A DNA stretch of 64,000 bases from Euptelea pleiosperma (Eukaryota > Streptophyta > Magnoliopsida > Ranunculales > Eupteleaceae). The position numbers and the translations under genes are program-made. Positions 23,680-37,600 of the stretch are shown here, piece after piece; within the stretch, counting starts at the first letter, position 1, and every line of letters begins with the position of its first letter. The notes beneath the pieces are model-generated. The model ran no database searches. It was not told the DNA's origin and saw nothing but the letters and a program-made list of their open reading frames with translations. The DNA is taken from positions 48,633,893 to 48,697,892 of the forward strand of contig CM068544.1 in assembly GCA_035048495.1 (NCBI GenBank), written 5' to 3'.

Positions 23680-24801
23680 AAGGATTTTTTCTTGGATTCC
23701 CAATGCAGATTATGCAAATTATTGATACGGGCATGCATTGCTGTTGGATAATCAATCTGAAAGGAGTGTCTAAGTTTCAATCTGCATCAAGTGGGTGGGT
23801 CCTTGAAAGTGGTTTTTGGCTGGGACTACAACCACAGAAGATAAAAGTGTAATCCTTGAACTGAATTACTCAATCAAAATAAAATCAGAGGGCATGTAAT
23901 AAGTCAGAAAATTTGTTGTTTTGGATGTTAATGAGACCTTTTTTTTTAAATCTTAGATGAATTTTCTTTTTCTCTCATTGATGAACTTTGGTTGAATGAA
24001 ATACAGCAAAAATTAGTCCGTTCCTTTCCCTTTCTTGCTACCTTTTTTTGTTTTATTTTTATTTTTTTGCACAAAAAATCAGACCGGTTCAAGAATTGAA
24101 CAAATCAGGCATTTATTTGCATTAATTAATTTATGGCTGAACCATTCAAAATCTGCTCCATAATGGGCCAGGAATTAGTAATGGGCCATGAACTAGATCA
24201 GAATAATTCTCAAATTTATTTTGACACCGACAAACTCTATCTCTTCGAATGAAAAACTTGGGTAACCAACTCAATTTCTTTGAGCCAGAAGTGGTTCCAC
24301 AGTTCCACTCCATATTGGTCGTGAGGATAGAAAAACCTAAATGTACGGCAGAGATAAACCTGAGTGTATCGGAATCATTCTGCCTCATATTGATGCCATG
24401 ATAGCTTTTTTGTTAGCGGGTAGACTTTATTTAGAGTTTATGCCTGAGTTTTAACTTTTTTATTAAGGGCCCCAACTACCTTTTTAGCTTTATCCATTTC
24501 TCCAAGTAAATTTGCCATTTCAGATGCGTCCACACACACGACAAAATTGATGACTAAATCAAAATTTCTCTATAATTGAGAATAAACCTATGAGAGTATG
24601 GCAAAGTTCAGGAACAAATGAAGGTCGGAATACCGAAATTCCGATTACATATCTAAACCTTGAAAAATATAACCCATGAGAAGAGAGAAGAACCCCCCTC
24701 TCTTCTTCTATTTACCTAATCTAAACACGTGTTGTTATATTGCCTATGCAATCCACTCGTGTGAACTCAAGAGTAAGAAATGAGGCTTGAGTTGGTCATC
24801 T

Positions 24802-27800
24802 TCACATCTTTGATCCTTTGGAAATGAGAATGTCCCCATATGCGACCGTTTGTTGAACTCTCAGAAGATCGTGGGTAGCAAGAACTGCAAACAACCAATA
24901 CCCCATCTTAAGACTTTATCACATCCATCGGATCAAAACGTGCAGCTCAATGGTGATTAAAGCAGTGCAGTACTATTGACAAAGACAATGGAAGGAAGAT
25001 GTTCGATACCACATGTCTGGTAGAAGAGATGAGCGGCTTTTTTTCGGTTCATTCCAGAGGCCAACTGGTTGATAGACTCAAGTTCAGGAGCTCCCGGTGT
25101 ATCGAAGTGCGTCTTCAGTTGCCTTTACACGTAAAATTCACAACAGATCAAGAAAATCCACAAACATAATTCATGTAGCCAAAAACATTAGAACAACAAT
25201 AATCATAAAAATTTTGAGAGGGTACTTTCGGATTTCGTCAGTGATCTTGTCGATGGAGTGATCGACAAGTGGATGTTGGGTCTGCGTGGGCTCAGTTTCG
25301 ATCAACATTTCTGCGACAATAAACCAAGAGGATTATGTACTACTAACTATTAATACAATTGCTTCTGCTGCAAAAAGTAGATCGGCTAGCGTACCCTGCT
25401 CATGGGAGGCCCCATATTCAGATAATCTTCTGAGCTTGAAAACCGGTTCTGGTAGCTCCCATGGGTTCTCCTCAGCCACTGGAGCAAGGTTACTCCCACT
25501 TTGTCTTGATGAAGAATATGGCCTTTTAACATTGGATCTGTTGCACAACTATTACTTTCATTGCTCGAAATCAGTCACTAAAAACTGCTTTTTCATGAAA
25601 TAATGGCAACTAAATCTCCCAATGAACTACTGAAGTTTATTGGTGATCAAATTACTACCAGGAAAATCAACGGACCTCACATTTTCACTTCTTTACAATT
25701 TGAAAACCTATTGGCATTTGATTCAAGGTCGGCCCAGTGTTCTACTAACCTTCCTGAAGGCAGTTGTACTTCCGGGTCTAGTGACAGGAAACCATTGCCA
25801 GATGCAGAGCTAGGGATGGATCTTTCATTGTCCCCTGTAATTCCACAGGAAGCAAAATATCACTTATTAAAGCTATACTTGTATTGGTCCCAAACCATAG
25901 AGATGATGAAATTATAAATAGGGATTAGGAGAAGGACCCAATATACCAGAATTTCCAGGTGTGAACATTAGGTTGGCCTCATTTACTGGAAATTCTATGT
26001 TGTCAAGGTTGGGCATTTGCTTCTCTACGGAGACTTGCTTGGGGTGAGAGCCAACTCCACTGTGAAAATCTTCAACAGGCTTCATATTCAAATACTTCAT
26101 GTCATATACAGACCAATGAGTTCTACGCGGAAGACAAACAAACTTATGAATTGGGTAGAACAACTTACAAATTCCAGCGGATCTTGATTATGTAATCTAT
26201 CTGGCGCTGACGATGAAGATGGATCCAGTGGCGGGGGTGGTGAAGTCCTTCCTACAGACAATGGTAGAATATTTATTACATCATCTATTTTCTTTCTCTG
26301 ATTATTGGGAGTTTAAAAGCGAATGTGAGAAACTCCACCTGAAGGTGAATCGTGGCCAGGCTGAGGGTGGGTACATCTCATCCATAGATCCAGAAGAGGC
26401 GCCGGATAATGGATTTCTCTGGTTCCATTTCCAGATAACCCACATAGTAGGGCCACAGGAGGTAGCTCCATGAGGTGGATTGTCTTCATAGTGGACATCA
26501 CTTTAACCTGGTGGAAAACTTTGGGAATGAAAACCTTGGGATCAAGAGGATCTACCTCTGCGTAGAGAAGTCCTCATATATTTGTAAATCTATATCAAGG
26601 TTCGAAAAACTATTAAATCGCAACCATCACCCAGCTATAAACACTTTTCAACTTAAGAGGACTCAATTTAGTGACTCAGAGGTGTCATGAAGTATACCTG
26701 TAAAACAATAATTGTTTCTAAAATACATAAATCAAGTCTTTGTACTCACTTTAGAAAACTGCCATTGTTCAAAAGAATCAGTGAGTCATGTATAAACTTG
26801 AAATAGAACAGCCGAGTCCGGCATTTGGTAAGCCTTTCAAAGGGCTCTGCTACGAGTTGAATCACCAAGTTTCACCTAAGTATGCTCTAAATTTGATGCG
26901 ATGAAACGGAAACTTCATTTAAGTGGTCAGGTATAATTTGTAAACCTTCTTCTTTCTTCCTCTTTCTGAGACAATGTTGGAAGTGTTCTGAAGCCAGGCC
27001 TGGTAAATGTGACCAGGGATGATGGTTTGTTCGTAATCCATTACGAGTTTACTTGTTTTTGTTCTTGCTTTCCGTTTTGTTGGTCCTCGCCTCTGTTCTT
27101 CCTGCTGGGCCTGTTACAGTTCCATATGCACTCTCTAAGTTTGGAAAGCATTTGTTCACATAATGTAATATTATTTACAAATGCATGAGATTTTTACTAC
27201 CTGATGAGCTTCGTCTCTACATTCATCAGACTGTTGTTTGTCCCGTGTTTCTGGATGCTGGTCTTGGATTTCATCAGCTGCATGAGGTGGGATTTAGGTT
27301 AGTACACATACCCATCAATCCATGGGATCCGCATGTAATTTTGTCTTCATAGAGTCTTTTGGATAAAAGGTACTGGAAGGTATGTATGTATTCAATTTGT
27401 CATCCGGACGCTTTAGCCACCACATAAATTAGCGTAATTGCATATAAGCCCTATGGTAAGGAGTGACTAAAGATTAGCTTTAGCTCAATGAACATAATAA
27501 ACAAAGAAACCCTACTCCCATCTATGATCTATCACACTAACAGAAGATAAAGAAATTTACATTAATGATGATCCAAACGACCTTTTTAAGAAAAATACAT
27601 TTTCGAAAAAAAAAAAAAATTTAAATAAAGCATTTTTATGAAAAATGGCAATCCAAATGGGCCCTTAAGCTTACACCACCTGAATCTTTTAGCCCTAATT
27701 AATCTTCAAACCAGCGGGCGAGTAGGTGTCCCTACGTGTGGACACGGATTTGGACACCGACTCGCTTGCGACTCTTCATTTTAAACTGAAATTTTTAAAG

Positions 27801-30800
27801 AAAATAGATATTCAATATAGGAAAATTTGGGGTTTGAACTCCGTGAGAGAGAATAGGGTTTTGCTTCTAAGATTTGGTAAAAACCCTACCAAGAAAATCT
27901 CGATATTTCGCCACGGGCTCGTCGTTATAAAATGAAAATAAATTAATAATTAAATATTCAACGGAGTCCCCAAATCCTATTTTTTTGGGTTCGCCAAGTC
28001 CGACATCTCGTATCAGTGTCAGACTCCGACACGTGTCCGTGTCCATGTCCATGCATGCAACACAGTTTGGGCATATCACTAGATGGGTCCAACCTAAGAT
28101 CTATTACATCGAAAATCAACCTGACTGCCTAATTGTCACTATCTGATTAGATTTCAAAGCCTTTGTAATATTTTTTTCGTCCATCCAAAAGAATGCAATA
28201 GATCGCATGGTCGCAATCATTTGATCAAATTGATTCTTGACCTAAGAGATCTCCTCAGATGGATATCAAATTGTGGCCCGATTCACTGCATGTGACAGTC
28301 CTTAATTATATTTGATTCATGGATGGTAATTGGTCTACCAAAGTCGGCATAATTTTACTTTTGTCCAAAATCCTAGGGACTTCATTTTTGCAACGGAGAA
28401 GGATATTCCAAAAGCCTTTTCCGCAAAATTTCCTTTATGGCACAAAAAAGGGCAATCCAAACAGCCCCTTAGATTTAATCCCCCTGTATTTTAGTTTTTC
28501 TAATTTCTATAAAATGTATAATTTCTATGTATTTTATGTTTTAAGGACTAAATGACTAAGCTACTGCTTATGTTGTAATTTATCCTTCGATGACTTTTAA
28601 CAGTCTAAACTTTGCGTCAGCCATCAGGTTCTCTTGATTTGAGAAACTTCTAGCCTGAAGCCACTAAACTGTGTCCGAGTCAAACGTGAGGAAATAACAC
28701 ATAAAAATGAATACCCTCTAAATAACATGCAGTATTGATCACTAAGAAGAATTAGGCATAAGAAAAGGTATAAGAGAGGTGAGACTAATATGTTGTTAAC
28801 CTTGCGCAGTCTCCTCCTGAGGAGGTGGGGAAGGTATAAGAGTAGTTGGGACTTGTGAGTACTCGTTTGCAGTGAAATTCGTCTGCCCATCTTCATCTCC
28901 TTCAATATCAAACCTGTGGAGGTGCAGTTAACACAGTAAATCCCGACAAGATCAACTTAAACAGTAATAGTGATTTAACTGCAAACTACAAAAAAAGAGC
29001 TTCCCTGCCTTTTTGTTTTCTCTTTTTTTGAGAAGGCTTCCCTGTATTTTTTTATTTTTTTTAGGTGGCTAGATAGGATGGGGTGCAGCTTAAACATGTA
29101 ATCTCATGATAACAATATCGAAAGATTCAAAACAAAGGAAAAAAGAAAGACCTATATATAGAGAAGCAAAAATAAGTATCTGGGTTTTGTGTATAAACCC
29201 TTATCATTCTAAAAAATGTAGGAAAAGCACAGTAAATTGTAACATACTAATCTCACCTCTCAAATCGATTAAATAAAGATGCATCTGCCTGGTACGAATC
29301 GAACCGGTCGAATAGGGTGATATTAGCGGCCTCAGCTGAGGGAGAAAGAGAGAGGATGATGATATAGAATTAGTAGATGATATAAAAATTAGGGTGTGTT
29401 TGATTGCACGGAAAGTTTTCCTGAAAAAATTGTCATTGAAATTTTTGCCGAGAAAATACATGTGATAGGGCTCTTTGATTGCAGCCTAAAAATATGTTAT
29501 TTCCAATTATGTGAGAAAATAAGGGTGGATTTTTGTGGAAACCAATTCTCACCTATGTGGAACGGAAATGAATTCCAGGCTTGGATGGGGAAATCTCATT
29601 TTCTCAAGAAAATTTCCTATTTGAAAAGGGCCATCAAACGAGGGAAAGTTATATTTTCCTGAAAAAATGTGATATTCCCTTTTTTCTTGGATACCAACGT
29701 ATGTATATGTCTATATAAGCATGCAAGTATGTGGGAATAATAGTTATTGGAAAAGAAGAGTTAAAAGGCGTAGATACCTTGGTGGTGGTGTTGGGAGAGA
29801 TCCTCCCCTCTTGGATTGTCATCGTTAATGAAAGGTTCATCAACATGATCCAGTCGCTGTGTATAAAGCAAGTAAAAACATCAAAAGATGTTTGGCTTTT
29901 TCAGGTGTCCCGACTTAATTAAAAGAATATAATGCTCAACGCATCTTTGAGCAAAAATGGACTCCGTAAGAATAGTATTATGTGGGCCCGCCTAAGGGAT
30001 GTCCGGCATGGACATCAAATTAATGCTTTCTATATTTCCCCTTTGAAAGGAAAAATTTTAGCTAGGGAATAATAATCGCAATCATATGTGGATGTGGATG
30101 TGGATGTGGAACCCACGTGACTTGAGAGGAGAATATTCTAGAAGTATTGTGGACCCCACTTCCAGATGTTGTGGTGCTTATTGCGCTATCACCTTTGCTG
30201 ACGCTGCAACATCAAAAGTTTACTCCATTGGAAGTCCCCTCCCATACCACGTGGCCCACTCTTTCGAGACCATTGATGTTTGGCTAGCCTCTTGCTGGAC
30301 TTACACAGCAAATCAGCTTGATTTGTTATTTCCAGTGGTCGCATTTCCTAGGCATGAGAACATCTTTGCTCAACAGAGCCTAATGTCCAGTTTTGTCAGG
30401 GTATGCGTCGGATGATGCACAGGCGCTGTTGGGCAAAAAATGGGCTCGAAAGAGTGTTCAACATGTCATTTTGGGTGGGGACCGGGAGAAAGCAAATTTG
30501 TGCTCATCAATCGTGGAAATTACTAAAAACCGCTTTCTAATTTAAGACCTTAAGTGGACCCACCTATTAGTGGGTTCCACATATAAGATCTTGCCAAATC
30601 AAATGACTGTACATTTTCATCAATTATTTGGCATACTTTTTCGGACAGTCCAAATGATCAAAACGATCAGGTTTGAATCGCTACAGTTGCATGTGGCCCA
30701 CATTTGCCAGTTCACGATCATGATGGGGTCCACTGAGAAGGTTTGTGTATCTGTCCTCCATCCGTGTTTCCCAATATTTTTGGAATTGCTATTTCCAAAG

Positions 30801-32548
30801 CCCGCTTCGCTTCTTCGAGATCCCTTCACTCCCATTTGACTTCTTCACACAGGCCAGAGCCGATTTTGCTATGATCCACTAGAAGAACTCTGGAAGAAGC
30901 AAATGAGCTCCCGAAATAGCAATCCCTTGTTATTTATTGTTCCCTAAAAACAATAAGCAAATGATTGTAGGGCAAGTCACAACTCAAAGAAGGTGCCACG
31001 TGGCCTGAATCCGTTAATCAGCTATAACGGTCTGAGATATGGAGCCATGTGACCACGACAAACCGAGATTTTCCAATTGGTTTTGTGACTTTTGTCTGCT
31101 ATTAGCCCGTCCTCGGTGAGTGACAATGGTGGACCCACAGTCAGGTCTAGACCTGACACAAGTACATCAACAGTCAAGTGGGCCCCGTGACAAAAACTTA
31201 AAACCACGTTCCAAATGTTTACCCGGTGACTAGAATACCCCTAAGAATGTCTGAATTTATCTTAAATTCCCATAGTAGAATTCCAGTGGCATTTTCGAGA
31301 AAGGGAGAAAAGCAAATTTATTACGTAAGATAGTGGCGTACCATAGTAAAATATCCAGTTTCTTGGAATCTCATCGTGGTTGTTGTGTTGGAGAAATGGA
31401 GCGATTGCTCAATCTCTCCAACATCCATCTGTTCGTTATCGTTAGCAGGCAGAGTAACAGCTTCGTATCTGCAAAATAAATAAACAGAGATAAACCAAAC
31501 TGAACCCTCAACAAACTACAGAAGGTGCGGTTAATGCACCCCTCAACCTCAAGCACGATTAAGAGCATCTCACACCACTGGTGATGTTGTACACCGACAG
31601 CGCACGTTACCGTTTTTCAACTTGTTGAGATTTGAGGTTGAAGTTGAACTTTGAAGAGATTACTAAAGAAAACTCAAACTCAAGACTACAGCTCATGCTA
31701 ACAGGCGCCGCGAGTGAAGAATAAGAAGGTATAACTGACTTGGCATGCGATTTCCCTTTAGGGAGGACGGTAGGATCTGCTAAGGGTTTGATCTTCCATG
31801 CTTCGTTGATCTCTAACTGAGAACTCGAAATCACAGAAAATAAAAATCAGCAGAGAAGAACAGAAAAGGAATGGTTTCAAACTTCGGTGATCGAGAAGCT
31901 TTTTGAATTACCAGGAAACGAGTTACGTCGTCTGTAAAGAGAAACAGAAGAAGAAACTCATATCAGATTATAAAAAAGAAAATGATAGTCTCTGCAACTG
32001 AAAGTAAAAAAAGAATAGTAAAGCTTACCGTAGAGAAGCTTCACCTTCCGCTCGTAAACGATCACCACTCCACCTGAAAACACGCAGAGAGAAGGAGATA
32101 TTTATTATTTATATAAACTTAGAATACGAAAACGAGCAAGCAAGAGAGAGAACAAAGAAATTTATGGATCGGATCGGATCGGAAGATTACCCATGAGAAT
32201 TCCAGAGAGTCTGAGAGCCATCGGAACCGATGGATTCAAGATCTCTTCACTGCAAAGCATTAAATGGAACCCAATTAGTGGGAATTAAAACCAAATTGAT
32301 CGAAATAGAAGAAAAACGTATTACCAGATCGTGATGATATTGAGTTTGTCGAGCTTCCTCCTGTTGATCTTCGCGTGCATCGTCGCAGCCATCCTTCATC
32401 ATTGCAAGAGAGAGAGAATTCACGAAAATCAGAGTGGTCTCCCTTCATTGATTAACAGAAAGGAATGAAAAAACAGAAAGGAAGAAATGAGTCACCAGAT
32501 CTGGCCAAGAGGGGCCTTTCTCGCAAGGAGCTGGTGAGAGTAGAACAT
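24802..32548 (-). CDS. REC8: Meiotic cohesin alpha-kleisin REC8 (SYN1/DIF1)
   Basis: Twenty exons, 623 aa (family about 627), complete: 32,496-32,548; 32,325-32,393; 32,191-32,249; 32,029-32,073; 31,912-31,931; 31,740-31,816; 31,342-31,468; 29,778-29,856; 29,257-29,335; 28,801-28,913; 27,201-27,277; 26,946-27,110; 26,339-26,507; 26,169-26,251; 25,947-26,094; 25,750-25,834; 25,395-25,537; 25,226-25,310; 25,010-25,122; 24,802-24,884 (TGA). All junctions keep phase. N-terminal kleisin domain that binds SMC3: MFYSHQLLARKAPLGQIW, INRRKLDKLNI, EEILNPSVPMALRLSGI, VVIVYERKVKLLYDD. Middle: NITLFDRFDSYQ, RFDIEGDED, TTLIPSPP, MDYEQTIIPGHIYQAWLQ. C-terminal winged helix that binds SMC1: LKTHFDTPGAPELESINQL, AAHLFYQTC, VAYGDILISKGSKM. 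Role: sister-chromatid cohesion, axis formation and mono-orientation in meiosis; cleaved by separase. Exon 5 is a 20-nt microexon. The acceptor of exon 15 (26,094) is the least certain. Confidence 0.93.
27715..28050. repeat. GTGTCC foldback remnant in REC8 intron 10
   Basis: GGTGTCCCTACGTGTGGACAC at one edge and GACACGTGTCCGTGTCCATG at the other, separated by AT-rich sequence. Similar in words to the element at 19,845-20,231. Confidence 0.4.
29395..29690. repeat. MITE-like repeat in REC8 intron 8
   Basis: Starts GGGTGTGTTTGATTGCACGG and contains inverted GAAAATTTTC/TTTTCCTGAAAAA words; the right end is indistinct (TTTTCTTGGATACC). The larger intron 7 (29,857-31,341) holds a GATGTG hexanucleotide run (30,086-30,109) and pieces of CACGTGGC foldback repeats. 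Confidence 0.4.
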
Positions 32549-32696
32549 TTTCTAGTTGTTTCTCGTCCTTTTCTCTTCTGCAACTTCAATAAACAAAATA
32601 AGGTAAAGATACCAAAATTGATGGATCGTCTTAGTGAGATGTAGATTGAAGAAACAGCAAATGGTATTAAGTCGAGAGACAGCTTACATGAAAGAC

Positions 32697-32740
32697 GAGA
32701 GAGAGAGAGAGAGAGAGCAAGAGACAGAGAGAGAAAGTAC
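32697..32740. repeat. GA microsatellite in the REC8 5' region
   Basis: (GA)n run at about 32,697-32,717, continuing imperfectly; CT-rich on the coding strand, 150 bp upstream of the REC8 ATG, so probably in the leader or core promoter. Confidence 0.6.
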
Positions 32741-33345
32741 TTCTCGAGAGTAGGAGAATAAAAGGAAAAGGGCGCGCCAACGCCAGACGGAACGAAATGT
32801 TGTGATGGTTCTCGAGTGAGGGAAATGTAGTAAGAAATTTATAAAAAAAAAGTATATAAAAAGGAAGTAAAGGCGAAGCACACGTGAACAGAACTCTTCC
32901 TTTCTCCAATCAAAATTTTGATCTCTACAAACAAAGTACCAAGACACATGGCATACATGCAAGTATGTCATCAGTAACCCCCCATTATTAAATGGGTCCC
33001 ACCTAACACTCACAGTCTAAACAATTGCTATTGAATGGTTGAGATTATGTAATCACATTTAACGAGTCTTGGTGCTTGAATCACTAATCAGGCTGATTTT
33101 TGCTGTGTAGGTCCACCATGGATGGGCCAAACGTTCATCGGTCAGTAGGCCCAAAAGAGTGAAACTTTTTGAAGCGGCGATCATGCGCCAGCGCCACGTA
33201 TACCCATGGTTTATATTTGGCTCCATTGCCAATGAACGCCGCTTCAAAAATCCCACCCCTTCAAAGAATTTCTCCATAGTGCCGCGTGGCGTTTTTATGG
33301 ATGTTTGTACTCAACATCGGATATACTAGATTTCTTCCTTGCAAC

Positions 33346-33710
33346 GAGTAAAACTTTGATTATGAACCACGTGGAACACTCTTAGAGGACTCTGACCGAA
33401 TGGCTGTTTGGCCAATCCCTAGGTGGACCTACAAACCAAAAATCAGCCAGATTAGCGATTTCTAAGCCTTGGATTGGAATTTTCTTCAAGGGTCAGAGTT
33501 TAGCCGTGGGAATTTGAGCATGATTGACCATTATTTGAGGTACAAGATCCAAATATTTAAAATCACTAATCAAGCTGATTTTTGCTGTATAGGTCCACCA
33601 TGGATGGGGCAATATTCATACGGTCAGTCCTCTATGAGTGTGCCACGTGGCTCATATTGTACCCCGTCATTGGCCTCGAGAGGCCCCGTCATCAAAGTTT
33701 TACTCCGTTT
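33346..33710. mobile_element. MITE with GAGTAAAACTTTGAT ends, between REC8 and UBA1
   Basis: Termini GAGTAAAACTTTGATTATGA and the complement of GAGTAAAACTTTGATGACGG around the CACGTGG foldback core. Flanks resemble each other only 6 of 9 bases; the right flank repeats GATATACAAGATTTCTTC found left of the element, so a local duplication has blurred the site. Another partial foldback lies at 33,060-33,300. Confidence 0.55.
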
Positions 33711-34106
33711 GAACGGTTTAACATGGGATATACAAGATTTCTTCGTTTGAACGGTTTTACCAAGTAAACCAGCTACATCCACCAAATACACCACAGTTGC
33801 CCAAACTCATAAATTCTGACCATTACAATCTGCCGACTCGACCACATTTTAACCATATTTCGCATGAAAAGATAGCCCTACTGAACAGTTGACCACAAGT
33901 GAGTGGTCCATGTGCATCTTATAAGGTGGGATGATCACCATCACCAATGCTCCCGAGGAACACTAAATAAAAGGTATAATCAGTTCTAACTGCTAGTGCT
34001 AACAGCGAGCAAGATGAAAGGAGTGCGGAGTAACTATTGAAGAAAGTTACGAACCCCTGCGATCTGTATAGTTTTGACTTTTGAGTCTTTTGACTGCTCT
34101 CTACTT

Positions 34107-34327
34107 GGGTCGGGCACTCGGGCTCGGGGGACCCAACTTTTTGGCACCAATAAACATGCACTTACGGGCGTGATTCCGAGAATCCTAGATGGTTGCGCAT
34201 TAGCAAAAAGGCAATCCAATGAATGCCAGCTCTGCACTTACCACCACCATTGGATTCTCAGCATCGACACCCAAGAGCAAACGTGCATTTATTGGTGCCA
34301 AAAAGTTGGGTCCCCTGAGCCTGACCC
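34107..34327. mobile_element. MITE with ~45-bp inverted termini downstream of UBA1
   Basis: Left GGGTCGGGCACTCGGGCTCG then GGGGACCCAACTTTTTGGCA; right is nearly its complement (TGCCAAAAAGTTGGGTCCCC then TGAGCCTGACCC). Element length is 221 bp. It lies about 275 bp beyond the UBA1 stop, possibly in or near its 3' untranslated region. Confidence 0.6.
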
Positions 34328-34602
34328 CTACAATCAATATTGCATTCCTCTTTATCATAATCACGAATGTTTCTTAATCTATCTGTTAGCATCAGTCCAA
34401 AATCATGGTGAATAGCAAACAAGAAAAGACAATGATAGACTATCAGTCAACCAATGGTGTTTTCAATTTATGTAAGAACTTGTGTAAAACCATCCCCTGC
34501 AGTATGTATCTACTGAAAACCAGAATCAAAGACCATAATCAACTGTAACTGTTCTCATCCTTAAAACCCCGTCTGAACGAACTGCTCACAGGGGCAAACA
34601 AA

Positions 34603-37600
34603 CTAGCGGAAGTAAATAGAAATCTGAGGAATGTCGATGTCGTTGTCTTCGTCATCCTCACATGCCACCACCACATCGAAATGACATCGGTAAGGAGGTA
34701 CCTCCACCTTAGCCACTTCCCTGGCCAGATCCACCAACCTCCGGTCCATCCGATCCCTGTGCCTGGGGAACATACTGTTGTAGAGCAAGCAAGTCCCACA
34801 CGAGATACTATAAGCATTTAGACCCTTGTCCTTCAGCCATTGCAGCAACTCCCTAAGGGTTGGGTTATCCCTCAGGATCCATCGGTCCCATACTGTCCAG
34901 GTCATGTCCCGGTGCTTCATTACCTTGGGCGGGACTGGCTCGGCCATAGAGAATAGCGGGAGTGCCAGGTTGGCAAAGGTGTTCCGGTAGTCCTCCAGTT
35001 TATGTTCTCCATCTAACACCTTATACAGCTCCAGGCATACAAGACCTGTTGCCATCGCTGTGGAGGTTGCAATAGCGGGGATGATTCTTCCGGCGATGAA
35101 CTTGGCCTTCAACTTGTCGACTTCTGGAATGCTGTAGTTCCTCGCCCGCATGTTAGCAAGGCCAGCTATCGCATCCATATGGAAATTTGTATCGTCGTCC
35201 TGCAAATTCATTAAGATACACAAATATACACTAGATGGTTATAGGCCCAAAGTAGCAGAAGGAAATCTAAATCCCTAAATGTGATGGGTAAATAGAAATT
35301 GAGGGTATGACAGAAATTTAGATTGGATATTGTCTTCCTGCCAGGCGCCTTATTAGAGGAATTGGGACCCACACTAAAGTAATCTCCTAGGTCAAAAATC
35401 AATCTCGTAAAATGACCTCAAACCACCCAACCATAGACTTTTTCCTCGACTGGTAGGCCAATATTTTTTCACAACCTTAAAAAAGGGGTTGGTTGGACAG
35501 AAATGAGCATCCAATCAGGTTAATTATTGACCTAGGTTGGACCCACATATGAATCATACGTAGGATACAAGCAGGAAAGACAACTGCCTGGCTTTTCAAA
35601 GAATACCCCTGGTTTCATCTTCAGGAAAGAGGCGTACCTTCTCAAATTGTATCGGGTTCATCCTGAAACCTGGAGGCAGCTTCTTTAGGCACTCTTCCAA
35701 CCTCATTATCAGATCGTTGATAACTGCAGCATCGTCTATTGATGCAGTGGAGAGACTTGTCGCTTTCTCGTCCGTCACAATCTTTACTCCTTGCTTCGGC
35801 TGGAAATCTGGGACTATAACTTTATTAACAGCATCAGCAAACTTCTTGGGATTCTTAGCCCAGTCAGGAATTGGGATGCCGAATGTCTCAGCTCGTAATA
35901 TGGACGTTGCCATGACAAAGTGAAGGTGACCAAGGTCATCGGCTGAGAACTGCAGTGCGTGGGGGAACCGCTTAGGAGCCGACCAGAACGGGGCCCCTGT
36001 GCTGGTTGCAGAGTCCTCGGGGAAAGTAAAAGTCAACTGCTTCACACGATTAGAGAAGTAATCTTCAAACCTGGTTGCATTAAAATACAATGTCAGCTAA
36101 TGGAAGTGACCAGACAATATTATGTAGTATTTAAGTCACTGGAAGACGATAGAATGAGATCAATCATAATGTACTGTACTTTAGACGGGCCCAGGTGATG
36201 CAGTCTTGAAAGGTTTCACATCTCTCCCTGTCAAGACACTCGATAACACGTTCCAAATTATCCCTGGCCTGAGCATCACCCGCATTCTTCATAGCTGAGG
36301 TGTATTCACTTGGACTGGACAAATACGCGTTCACTTCGGCAGGCGTCTTCTCAAGCAAGCCCTCAAACTCAGAGCGAGCCCATGTCAGGCAGTGATCAAT
36401 GTTGTGTGGGAACGAGTGTACAGTGCACATAGGCGCCTGCTTCTCAGGTGGGTCCCTTGAGGCACCATAATTCTCTGTCAGGTGCGGTATTACCATCTGG
36501 GTGTTGCATTTGGCACCTAGTGTTCCAGACTCCAAAAGCGGCTTCTGGAAATACAAACACCTCTGATCCATGTATATCCTGGCATTAACATTATCCAGAG
36601 CATTGACGACAACATCCAGATTCTCCCAGAATGCATCGTTAAACACATTCTCCGTCTCGGGGCTTGCACGGTTCTGCAGAGCTTCAACATGAAGACCCGG
36701 ATTGATCGAAGCAGCAACAGAAGCAGCAACCGTGGATTTGGCCTGCCCAATATTCCAATCCCGGAAGAGGAACTGCCTACTGAGGTTACTCTTCTCAATG
36801 ACATCATCATCCGTAATGGTTAGCTTCCCTTGGCTAGTGCAACAAACTCCCATCAGGGCTAAATTCTTCAAGAACTCACAACCAAGTGCACCAGATCCTA
36901 CCATAAACACTTTGGCCTCCTCCAGTTTCTTCTGGAGCTTGGATCCGAAAACCGAAATCTGGGCGTCGTACCGGCTATTTAGTGGTTTCAAATCGCTGGG
37001 ATCCAGTGGTTTGGTAGGAAGGGATTCAATTGAGTCGAAGTAAAAGAACTGTAAGGAAAGCCAGTAACAAAGACATGTAAGAGAGAGAGAGAGAGAGAGA
37101 GAGATGGTATTGGCAGTATTCCTTTCCATAAAATATGCTCAGCTGGCCGAGTCACCAAGAAATAAAAAAAGTCAGGATAACTGGGCCAAACCTTGTTTAA
37201 ACCATCGCTTCTTCTCGTTGTCTCGGTAAGATGATGCAGCAAGACGTCTCAACCAAGATGGAATGAGACAACAGAAAAACAAATAGTATGTCTCGATATG
37301 TTAAATCATTTTTAATACTAAATTAGGCTACAAAATATTTTTTTTAGCATTTATGTGTTATAAAAGACATACCAAGAAAATAAGCTTTTAAACCAAGTTT
37401 TAGTACTTAAATTAAGCTTTTGGTACAAGACGATACATAGGAGCATCTATCATCTTGGTTCACTACCGGAATGAGATTTTGAATCATGGCCAGGACTCAG
37501 AAGGCCCATATAGTGGCTCCACTAGGCGAGTCATGCATAAAATTTGTGAGAATCCCAACGCTGATTCAAACTATTACCATATTTTTAAGTTTCTCACCTG

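Noticed and set aside
25286..25603. Plus-strand open frame of about 105 codons
   Set aside because: It is the opposite-strand shadow of REC8 exons 17 and 18.
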